From JANPCX01 sp050916095 (lineage in GTDB: Bacteria > Pseudomonadota > Gammaproteobacteria > Burkholderiales > Burkholderiaceae_C), in the NCBI GenBank assembly GCA_050916095.1, contig CP050901.1, forward strand, positions 3,906,001-3,970,000: DNA of 64,000 nucleotides, in the 5' to 3' direction. The translations under genes and the position numbers were made by a program. Below, piece by piece: positions 18,429-25,386 of the stretch. A model generated the notes under the pieces. The model saw nothing but the letters and a program-made list of their open reading frames with translations. It was not told the DNA's origin and searched no databases. Positions within the stretch are counted from its first letter, which is position 1, and every line of letters begins with the position of its first letter.

Positions 18429-19466
18429 ATGGCAATTTGGCTGATCCGTGCCGGCTCGCACGGGGAATACGAACAGAAGTTCATCCAGGAAAATCGCGTT
18501 TATGTGACGTGGGACGAGCTGAACCTGGACCTGTCCAAGCTGCAGCAACGCAGCGAGCTGGTGGCAGCCATGACGCAACGTTATCCGGACGCCAAGCCGA
18601 AAGCAGTGTTGAACTGGGTGAGCCAGATTTGGCCCTTCGCCCACGAGATACAAAAGGGTGATTGGGTTGTGCTGCCATCGAAGACGCAGCCAGCGGTCTA
18701 CATCGGTGAAGTCACGGGTGACTACCGGGCCGAGCAGGCAGGGCCGAACCCATTTTTTCATTGGCGATCCGTCAAATGGATCGGTGATTCGGTTCCCCGC
18801 ACACACTTCGGCAAAGACTTGCTGTTCTCATTCGGCGCCTTCCTGACCATCTGCCGCATCCAACGTAACAACGCAGAGCAGCGACTTACAGCGATGCGCG
18901 CAAATGGTTGGAAAGCCGAAACGCTCGCCGCCCCAGGACGGGCTGTTACTGCGTCGACGGACACAGAGGTTGCAGATACCGATCTGGATGAACTGGCGCG
19001 CGACCAAATCGCAGCGCTGGTTTCTGCGCGCTTCAAAGGTCATGGGCTGACGCGCTTGGTGGAAGGCATTCTGAAAGCTCAGGGGTACACCACCTACCGC
19101 AGCCCAGAGGGAGCAGATGGTGGGGCTGACATCCTGGCGGGCTCCGGCCCCTTGGGTTTTTCCGCGCCGCGCTTGTGCGTCGAGGTGAAATCAGAAGACT
19201 CGCCCATCGGCCGCGAGCCGGTGGACAAGCTGCTGGGTGCGATGACCAAGTTCAATGCCGATCAAGGCTTGTTCGTGGCATGGGGTGGCTTCAAAGGCAA
19301 TGTGCAGAAAGAGTTGGCCGCCCAATTCTTCCGGCTCCGCTTGTGGACTCAGAAGGATCTGCTTGAACAACTGTTTGAGCAGTACGAACGCTTGGATGAA
19401 GACCTCAAGGCCGAGTTGCCTCTGAAACGAGTTTGGATGGTGGCCTCACAGGACGACGCGCGCTGA
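18429..19466 (+). CDS. Mrr-like restriction endonuclease
   Basis: The 345-residue protein has a C-terminal Mrr-cat PDDEXK domain: LVEGILKAQGYTTYRSPEGA, then GGADILAG near 230 (catalytic Asp) and VEVKSED near 251 (E-x-K), and an FVAWGGFKGNVQKEL tail typical of the family. The N-terminal half contains PUA/EVE-like strands (WPFAHEIQKGDWVVLPSKTQ) that may read a modified base. It could be a type IV enzyme that cuts modified foreign DNA, complementing the type I system; this role is inferred. It is 40 bp after hsdR, probably co-transcribed. Confidence 0.82.
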   Translation: MAIWLIRAGSHGEYEQKFIQENRVYVTWDELNLDLSKLQQRSELVAAMTQRYPDAKPKAVLNWVSQIWPFAHEIQKGDWVVLPSKTQPAVYIGEVTGDYRAEQAGPNPFFHWRSVKWIGDSVPRTHFGKDLLFSFGAFLTICRIQRNNAEQRLTAMRANGWKAETLAAPGRAVTASTDTEVADTDLDELARDQIAALVSARFKGHGLTRLVEGILKAQGYTTYRSPEGADGGADILAGSGPLGFSAPRLCVEVKSEDSPIGREPVDKLLGAMTKFNADQGLFVAWGGFKGNVQKELAAQFFRLRLWTQKDLLEQLFEQYERLDEDLKAELPLKRVWMVASQDDAR

Positions 19467-19477
19467 GAATCAGTGGG

Positions 19478-19500
19478 TGGGGGCAACTTTGGGGGCAACT
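19478..19500 (+). repeat. Tandem 11-bp repeat, possible integrase arm sites
   Basis: TGGGGGCAACT occurs twice (19478-19488 and 19490-19500) separated by one T, 52 bp before the right-hand tRNA repeat. Short direct repeats beside an att core often bind the integrase N-terminal domain; that role is inferred here, as no integrase is present. Confidence 0.6.
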
Positions 19501-19551
19501 AAAAATCGCCCCCCGTCAGAATCGTTGATTCACAAGGCTTAGCAAGCACTC

Positions 19552-19568
19552 TTCGATTCCTGTCGGCG
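19552..19568 (+). repeat. attR-like 17-bp copy of tRNA-Arg 3' end
   Basis: Identical to 9484-9500 in the tRNA gene. The bases outside it do not form the rest of a tRNA, so this is the displaced core left on the far side of the island. Confidence 0.85.
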
Positions 19569-19865
19569 CCAACGACAGGGCCAACAAAGGCCAGCAAGCT
19601 CCAAAGAACCGAACAGATTCCAGAGTTACAGCCAGATTCGGTCAAGCAGCCTGGTGGAGTGCCTGAGTTGAGAGAAGACTTCGTATAGTGATTGGAAGCC
19701 AAGGCTTTGATGACCTTGGGTTACGTGGGTACGGGCAAAGATTTCCCCATTTTTTGCACCTCGAAACCGGCGACGAAGTGGCGCTGGTGCGCAACGACCG
19801 TGAAACAGCCAAGGGCTACCAAGGCTTTTTCATGCGGATGCCAGCGTTTCACTGGAAGACAGTTT
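19569..19865. other. Unassigned stretch beside the island
   Basis: No recognised gene. Short open frames exist on both strands (such as one reading FLHLETGDEVALVRNDRETA on +), but none has a clear start signal or a family I can name. The stretch may be debris between the island end and the truncated sigma gene. Confidence 0.4.
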
Positions 19866-19945
19866 GCGGGGGCGGCGTCGCCAGTCAAGAGCCGCACATA
19901 GCGGCGCAGTGCCGGCAAATGGGCGAGTGTTTCTTCAACGCCCAT
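19866..19945 (-). pseudogene. Truncated ECF sigma factor gene, 5' end only
   Basis: From the ATG at 19945 the minus strand reads MGVEETLAHLPALRRYVRLL followed by TGDAA. LPALRRYxRxLTGD is the hallmark of ECF sigma factor region 2.1. The frame then departs into unrelated sequence with no region 2.4 or region 4. It lies about 20 bp after the COG4315 lipoprotein gene, where related bacteria commonly carry a full sigma factor gene (family knowledge). The rest appears to have been replaced during rearrangement next to the island. Confidence 0.65.
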
Positions 19946-19967
19946 GTGCCGAGCTAGCAGCGGGTGA

Positions 19968-20348
19968 TCAAGGTTTGGCCAGGCGCCAAACACTGTTCAC
20001 GCCGTCACCGGTGCGGTCACCCGCTTTTTGGTCCTTGACCCAGAAGTAAAGGGGTTTGCCCTTGTAGGCCCATTGTTTGCTGCCGTCATCTCGGGTGACC
20101 ACGGCCCAGTCGCCGTTGGCCACAGCGCCGACAGCAGCCATCAAGGGTGGCCAGTTTTGGGCACAAGGGCCGTTGCAAACGCTTTTGCCTGAGCCCGTAG
20201 CGTCGCGGTCAAAGGTGTAAAGGGTCATGCCATTGCTACCGACGAATACGCCGTCGCTGACTTTGGCGGGGACTGCTTGCTCCACGGTGGAACAGCCAGC
20301 GGTCAAAAGGGCAGCGAAGGCCCAGGCGGTGAGGGACAGAGTGCGCAT
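19968..20348 (-). CDS. COG4315 family predicted lipoprotein
   Basis: The 126-residue protein has a lipoprotein signal (LLTAGC lipobox near residue 19). It carries two copies of the motif that defines this family: LYTFDRDATGSGKSVCNGPC (about 43-62) and LYFWVKDQKAGDRTGDG, each with Y-x-F/W-x-x-D. It is a secreted, membrane-anchored protein of unknown activity, often encoded with an ECF sigma/anti-sigma pair and linked to oxidative stress. Here only a stub of the sigma gene follows, so its normal regulation is probably lost. Confidence 0.88.
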   Translation of the reverse strand: MRTLSLTAWAFAALLTAGCSTVEQAVPAKVSDGVFVGSNGMTLYTFDRDATGSGKSVCNGPCAQNWPPLMAAVGAVANGDWAVVTRDDGSKQWAYKGKPLYFWVKDQKAGDRTGDGVNSVWRLAKP

Positions 20349-20631
20349 GATGAATACTCCAATGGAAGTGGGTGTATTGCATCACGGTGAACAGCGCCGC
20401 ACCAGCTTTTATTCCATCGCCTGAAAAAAAGACGTCTTCTTGCAGCCGGGCGGCAGCGCCTGGGTGCCTTCCCGGTCAACGATGCAGTCTATCCGCGCAC
20501 CAAGCGCACGTGCGACGGGCCAAGGCCACTGGGGTGCTAGGCCATGTGGCTGGCCAAGCGGGCATCGAAGGTGAGCGCGTCCAGGGCCAGGGCAAACAAA
20601 AATCCCTGGTACTTTGGTGAACCCGCACGGG
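20349..20631. other. Lipoprotein promoter region and EAL-gene remnant
   Basis: About 140 bp upstream of the lipoprotein gene should carry its promoter. The remainder, 20491-20613, is a copy of the 3' end of the EAL-domain gene (separate entry). No gene is otherwise visible. Confidence 0.5.
20491..20613 (-). pseudogene. Duplicated 3' end of the GGDEF-EAL gene
   Basis: These 123 bp align without gaps to 25389-25511, the last part of the EAL-domain gene, with about ten mismatches (roughly 92% identity by eye). In the matching frame the minus strand reads YQGFLFALALDALTFDARLA then SHMA and a TAG stop, earlier than in the intact gene. It is a decayed gene end that brackets the 1391-residue gene on its far side. 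Confidence 0.85.
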
Positions 20632-23600
20632 CTACTTGCGGTTGCCGTTCGACAAAGGATCAACGAAATCGCTATGCCGCAGGAATCGCGAATTGTTGTC
20701 CGGCGCTCCGGTAAACGGCAGGAATATGCCGTGTCCTATGTTGCCGCGACCCGTTGATGGGTCGAGTCCGAACCCGCCCCCCATGATCTTCAACACTGTT
20801 GCCTGCACGTCCTCGGGAAGTCCCAAAAAGCGCGCCGTTTCATCGATTCTCGACAACGACCCACCATCCGGAACAATGTGTTTATACCGGCCACTTTGCA
20901 GGGACGAGTCACACTCCCGATTCAGGAGATTTGTGGCTGCCGAGGTCGTGATCAAGGTGGTGCTTCGCACGGTGATATCTGGGCGCTTCTGAAGCAAGTC
21001 CTCGACTAATTCGGCCATCTGCGTTCCGGTCGCAGCGACGTCGTCGACGATCAAGACCACCGCATTGCGTGGCAGTTCGTTGAACTGGTCCAATGCGACG
21101 AACCGGGAGGCTGGGATCTTGTTCACCTGTGCGAATTGCGCGGCGATCACGCTGTCGCTTTTTGGCAATTCCACCTTGCCGGTAAGCAGGTACATGTCGC
21201 TTTCCTTCCTGTTGGCGACTTTCAGATCGCCCAGCACTTCTAGATAACTTTTCTGCATGCGTTCCTGTATGTCTGCACGCGATGGAACTGTCAATCCGTG
21301 CTCGAAAATGAAAAGATAGGCTTCCTTCCATTGCGGCGGGCTGTAGTCGAGCGTCTTCTGCACTGCGGAAAGCGGAAGGGTCTGCGAGGTGGTCAGTTTC
21401 GACAGCGCTGCTGCGTCGGACTGCTGAGCATTCGGGTTGTCAACGGCGTAAAAATGATCAGAGTCGGCGCTCAATCCCAATCGTTGCAAGTGTTGCTGCA
21501 CTTGCCCGTCCAATACGCGCCCCAAAGCGGACGAGAAAGGTAGTTGTTCTTTGCGCATGAGCGCCTCGACCTCGCCCGCGACGGTCTGGGCGAGCTGCTT
21601 GAGTTCCCCTGGCGATGGCTGGAACACCGGGGATGCCCCTCGGTCCGAACCGCGCGGATACACCCAGACTGGATTCATCTGCCGGAACTGCCGACGCAAC
21701 TCCACGTCCTGCTCCAGGCGCTGGAGCAACGGTTTGTCCATCACCACGACTGGGCGCGCGGTGGGCTGAGTGCCTGCGGAGATGGGCTCCAACGTGCCAG
21801 GTGGAAGCATCTGGCGTTTCTGTGCATACAGCATGGCCCGTTGCAAAGACGGAATCCCGGGGTCTATCAACTGCAAAGGTGAGGTAGAGGTGTTCTTTAA
21901 GCCGACCGCCAGGTCCCGCATGCTGTTAACCGAGCCGAACTGAACCAGCTTGAGAACGACCTGCCCATATTGGGCCTCCGACAACGAGGTGCGGTTCGAT
22001 TGCAAGACCCGTTGCATCTCGTTGGGTGAGATGCCGGTCACTTGCTCTTGTATTTGCTGAACAATGCGCTGGACTCGCACAGCTTGTAAATCGCCCCCGG
22101 GCTGTTCCCCGCCCATCATGGCCACCACTCGAGGCGGCGCTGATTGGCTGGTGATGTTGGATACGCCCAGTTTTTTCTTGCTGTTGAGGGCTTCTTTGAT
22201 GTCTGGGTTGGCCATCAGCTTGCTGTCGGGCACACCGGTGGCGTCGGAGAGGTTTACCACCATCAACAGCGCCTCTTTGTAGTTGGACGCCGAACGGATC
22301 ACTTGGGTGACCGCTGACAACTGCTGCGGGGTCCAATTGGTGATGTCCGATGGCAGCCCCAGTTCTTTCAAACGTTTCATGCCCTCGGGCGAGTTCGGGG
22401 CAATCGGTTTTTTGCCGGTATCCGTCGTTTGCGTATTGCTGGGTGTCGTGGGTGTTTCGATCTTAGGCACCACATCACCCCGGCCAGACTGGCTGATCGG
22501 CACAGAGCCAATGGGGCCTGGGTGAAGTTGGTATTGCCGTACGCCCGAGGTGTCCACGGCCGGCTGAACGGGTACGTTACCGAGCACAGGCTCAAGCTTG
22601 ACCGGCGGCGTGCTGGCCGTCGTGGGCGGCACGATGGGTGTTTTCACCTCGGGAGGTGTGCTCACCACCGGTTTGTTCACGGGCTTGTTCGTGCTCACCG
22701 GCGGGGTCGCAGGCACCTTGACTTTGAGTGCCCCATCAATGCGCACCAGCGCTTGCTCGGCGGCAATGTTGACGGCCTTGAAGTCGCCACTGCGGATGTC
22801 GCCGCTGCCGCGTCCGAGTTTCCTGGCCTCGCCCAACAGGCCCGTCATTTGTGCCTTGAGCTGCTGTAGCCGCCCCAGGTTGTTGCTTTGGATGGCATCG
22901 TCCACTTGGGCAGTCAAACTCTTGAGCTGCTCCAGTGCCGGTGCCAATCGCCCCACAGTTCCCGCTTGGCTGGGCGTTTGTTTGACCGGCACCAAAGCGC
23001 TTGCGTTGGGGTCTTTGAAGATCCCGAGCTTTTTGAGTCCGGCTTGGGTCAGCTTGGCACCTCCATACACGGTCAACAAGGTGTTGATGGCCGCGGTGGC
23101 ACGGTCTTGGCCTTCAACGGTGCTCAGGTCGTAGTTTTTCTTGAGCAGTGCTTCAGCACCCTTTTTATCGCCCCTGGCCAGCAGCACGGCCAGGTCTTTG
23201 CCCACGCCCGCCACGTCTTTGAATTGCATCCCGATCGCGCTGAGCGCTTGCTCCAGCGGCTTGGTGGAGTTGGTCCGGGCAATCTCTTGATCCAGCTTGA
23301 TGAGGTTGCCGATCACGGCTGCGGGGTTGGCGACACGCACAAAACCAATGCCCATGGAGACGAGTTTGTCGATGGGCCGCCCAGACTGGGTCAGCTTGGT
23401 GCGCAGCGCATCGACTTGCCTGTCCATGGTGTAGCCCTGCAGCGCATCGAGTGTGCCAAGCAGCGGCTTGGCGGCATCGGGCCAGGCACCACCAAAGTAG
23501 TCCTGGACTTTTTGCTTGATCTCCCCGATCTGCTTGAAGGCCTCGTCTTTGGGCACCTGCATGGTGCGGCCTTCTGGGTCGTTGACGCCGCTCAGGGCCA

Positions 23601-24807
23601 CCGCCTTGGGCAGCAGGGCTTTTTCCATACCGCCGACAAAGCGGTTGAGCTCGCTGGGGGCGAACAAGTCGGTCCAGTGGTCGATGCGTTCGGTTTTGCC
23701 GCTGGGCAGCTTGGCCAAGGCACCGTAGAGGTTGTTGCTGTGCAGGTACTGGCCCAGGACTTGGTCGGCTTTGACGCGGCGTGGGTCGTCGAAGGGGATC
23801 TTGGCGAGCTCTTGCAGTTTGGGCAGTCCGGCTTTGTCAAGCACAAAGTTCGCACCGCCGCGCATGGCTTGCAGGGAGTTGTCCTGTTGGGTGGGCAGGC
23901 TGGCATTGAAAGGGGCCAGAATCTGGTTGACATTGCGGTTGATGCCACTGATCAGGTTGCCTTCTTTGGGCTGCAAGGGTTTGGCCGGCGTGTCGTTTTG
24001 GATGTTGTCCAAAGTACGCTCAAGCTGGCCGCGCTCGGCCCCGGTGAGCACCTGTTTCCAGTTGCTAAAGCCCCCGGCTTGGGCACCTGCATCCTTTTGC
24101 AGCATCTGCGTGACTTGGCCGCGCAGGCGGTTGGCGGCTTTGTTGTCGCCAGCGAAGTGCACCAAGTCGGCCACGGAGTCGAATTTGCCTTTGGAGGCAC
24201 GGGCCACGAGTGCATCGGCGCGGGCGCGCACGCTGGCAAAGCTGCTGGCAGGCTCTGCCACAGGAAACACCGGGCCACCCAGGACTTGGTTACCGGTGCG
24301 GACAGTGGCGTTGTAGCCACCCTTGAGAACTTGACCGGCCTGGTTGGGGGTCAGGCCGCCCAATAACGGGTTGGGGACGTTTTTGACGCCGTTCCACACT
24401 TGACGGGCACCGGCACCCACATCGACGCCTCCAATCTTCCAGGGCGCGTTACTGGGCGCAGGCTTGTTGGCCGGCGGGTTGGACGAAGCGGTTTGTCGCT
24501 GCAGGGCCTCGCGGCCCGAGGCGCTGAGCAGTTGGCGCCAGTCGGAGAGTCGCCCGCCAGAGGCGCTGACGACTTCTTTGTTGAGGCTGGCTTCCAACTG
24601 GGCGCGGCGTTTACCGTCGAAGTAGACCAGGCGCTCAATGCTGTCGATCTTGCCGCCGGTGAGGCTGTTCAGCACCTGCCCCAGGTAGCTCTTGACTTTG
24701 CCGTCGCTGGCCCCTGCGCTGGGCTTGCTCCAGCCCATTCCTATTGCGCTGGCATCAGCCAGGAGGATCGGGGCGGTGGGGTGGGTGATTTGGGTCGTGG
24801 TGGTCAT
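20632..24807 (-). CDS. Large orphan protein with C-terminal phosphoribosyltransferase-like domain
   Basis: The 1391-residue protein has no signal peptide. The N-terminal third has two similar units (about 36-107 and 191-268) with a shared pattern of K-x-D-S-x-x-x-L-V-x-F, then a W-(R/K)-Q-(L/V)-L segment. A Pro/Thr/Val-rich linker (about 695-815) separates them from the C-terminal half. Near residue 1250 the segment VVLIVDDVAATGTQMAEL is a PRPP-binding loop of type I phosphoribosyltransferases, and the tail contains GGGFGLDPSTGRG and FLPFTGAPDNNSRF. The modular build resembles effector or polymorphic-toxin proteins with PRTase tips, but no secretion tag (PAAR, Rhs, VgrG) or immunity gene is visible. 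Function is not known. Confidence 0.75.
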   Translation of the reverse strand: MTTTTQITHPTAPILLADASAIGMGWSKPSAGASDGKVKSYLGQVLNSLTGGKIDSIERLVYFDGKRRAQLEASLNKEVVSASGGRLSDWRQLLSASGREALQRQTASSNPPANKPAPSNAPWKIGGVDVGAGARQVWNGVKNVPNPLLGGLTPNQAGQVLKGGYNATVRTGNQVLGGPVFPVAEPASSFASVRARADALVARASKGKFDSVADLVHFAGDNKAANRLRGQVTQMLQKDAGAQAGGFSNWKQVLTGAERGQLERTLDNIQNDTPAKPLQPKEGNLISGINRNVNQILAPFNASLPTQQDNSLQAMRGGANFVLDKAGLPKLQELAKIPFDDPRRVKADQVLGQYLHSNNLYGALAKLPSGKTERIDHWTDLFAPSELNRFVGGMEKALLPKAVALSGVNDPEGRTMQVPKDEAFKQIGEIKQKVQDYFGGAWPDAAKPLLGTLDALQGYTMDRQVDALRTKLTQSGRPIDKLVSMGIGFVRVANPAAVIGNLIKLDQEIARTNSTKPLEQALSAIGMQFKDVAGVGKDLAVLLARGDKKGAEALLKKNYDLSTVEGQDRATAAINTLLTVYGGAKLTQAGLKKLGIFKDPNASALVPVKQTPSQAGTVGRLAPALEQLKSLTAQVDDAIQSNNLGRLQQLKAQMTGLLGEARKLGRGSGDIRSGDFKAVNIAAEQALVRIDGALKVKVPATPPVSTNKPVNKPVVSTPPEVKTPIVPPTTASTPPVKLEPVLGNVPVQPAVDTSGVRQYQLHPGPIGSVPISQSGRGDVVPKIETPTTPSNTQTTDTGKKPIAPNSPEGMKRLKELGLPSDITNWTPQQLSAVTQVIRSASNYKEALLMVVNLSDATGVPDSKLMANPDIKEALNSKKKLGVSNITSQSAPPRVVAMMGGEQPGGDLQAVRVQRIVQQIQEQVTGISPNEMQRVLQSNRTSLSEAQYGQVVLKLVQFGSVNSMRDLAVGLKNTSTSPLQLIDPGIPSLQRAMLYAQKRQMLPPGTLEPISAGTQPTARPVVVMDKPLLQRLEQDVELRRQFRQMNPVWVYPRGSDRGASPVFQPSPGELKQLAQTVAGEVEALMRKEQLPFSSALGRVLDGQVQQHLQRLGLSADSDHFYAVDNPNAQQSDAAALSKLTTSQTLPLSAVQKTLDYSPPQWKEAYLFIFEHGLTVPSRADIQERMQKSYLEVLGDLKVANRKESDMYLLTGKVELPKSDSVIAAQFAQVNKIPASRFVALDQFNELPRNAVVLIVDDVAATGTQMAELVEDLLQKRPDITVRSTTLITTSAATNLLNRECDSSLQSGRYKHIVPDGGSLSRIDETARFLGLPEDVQATVLKIMGGGFGLDPSTGRGNIGHGIFLPFTGAPDNNSRFLRHSDFVDPLSNGNRK

Positions 24808-25386
24808 GGGGTGCTTTGTTCGTTGAGTGGGTGCGCGTCACCATCGGTGCAGAACCGCGAACACCAACGCCTTGAAAGTCCATACGCGACGAGCCATGGT
24901 TTTTCAAGCGATGCTGGGTGCCAAGAGAGATTGGACTCGTTGCTTGTGCGATCGCAGCGTCAGTTAAAAACAGGTCGCGCTGCCGGTACCAAGCACTGCG
25001 CCTCGCCAGAGGCGAAGGGTCGGGTTGAGGCGTCTCGAACAACTCCACCCGGGCAGCTGATACGCAAGCCCTGGCGTTTGAGACCAATCGATCTTGCCGA
25101 GCCTTTACTAACGACAGACCGTGGGTCACGCCATCTCACAGCAAAACCAAATTACGAAAACGACCCGAAACGAGCTCGCTCAGGCAGGTGGTGAAGGCCG
25201 ATTTTTCGAGCAGTGTTTTTAGAGCCGCTAACAAAACCGTTCGGGCTGAGCTTGTCGAAGCCAGCGCGTACCTCGGTGCAAGGCCCTTCGACCTCGGGGC
25301 GAACGGTGTATGCAGTGTTTTGTTAGCGGCTCTTAGCAGGCTGCCAATGAAATGGGGCGTTTCCGCCACGCGGGCAGTGATGTCGG
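24808..25386. other. Gap between the PRTase-tail gene and the EAL gene, holding a MITE
   Basis: The 579 bp contain the likely promoter of the minus-strand giant gene near 24810-24900 and the 111-bp MITE at 25222-25332. No gene with family-level support was found; a minus frame across 24755-25129 overlaps the giant gene's start and has no recognisable domain. Confidence 0.5.
25222..25332 (+). mobile_element. 111-bp MITE, copy 1
   Basis: It has perfect 16-bp terminal inverted repeats (GAGCCGCTAACAAAAC at the left) and is flanked by TTA on both sides (25219-25221 and 25333-25335), as expected of a 3-bp target duplication. It carries the interspersed module also found in hsdM. It has no transposase. 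Read in reverse complement it matches 39173-39283 base for base. Confidence 0.9.

Larger units (their letters stand above)
9484..19568. mobile_element. Restriction-modification island integrated in tRNA-Arg(CCT)
   Basis: Ten kilobases are bounded by a 17-bp direct repeat of the tRNA 3' end. The cargo is wholly defence-type: hsdM, DUF1016 nuclease, hsdS, RhuM-Fic, hsdR and an Mrr-like endonuclease, all on the + strand. No integrase, excisionase or transfer gene is present, so the island is either a relic that lost its recombinase or is mobilised in trans. Two 11-bp tandem repeats at 19478-19500, just inside the right end, may be arm-type integrase sites (inference). Confidence 0.8.

Noticed and set aside
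19688..19957. A possible 89-codon gene beside the attR copy
   Set aside because: It overlaps the sigma factor stub on the other strand, and no domain or ribosome site could be named.
22888..24366. A 492-codon open frame on the + strand opposite the giant gene
   Set aside because: It is a long antisense frame caused by the GC-rich codon use of the real minus-strand gene. It has no family match I can see and no ribosome site.
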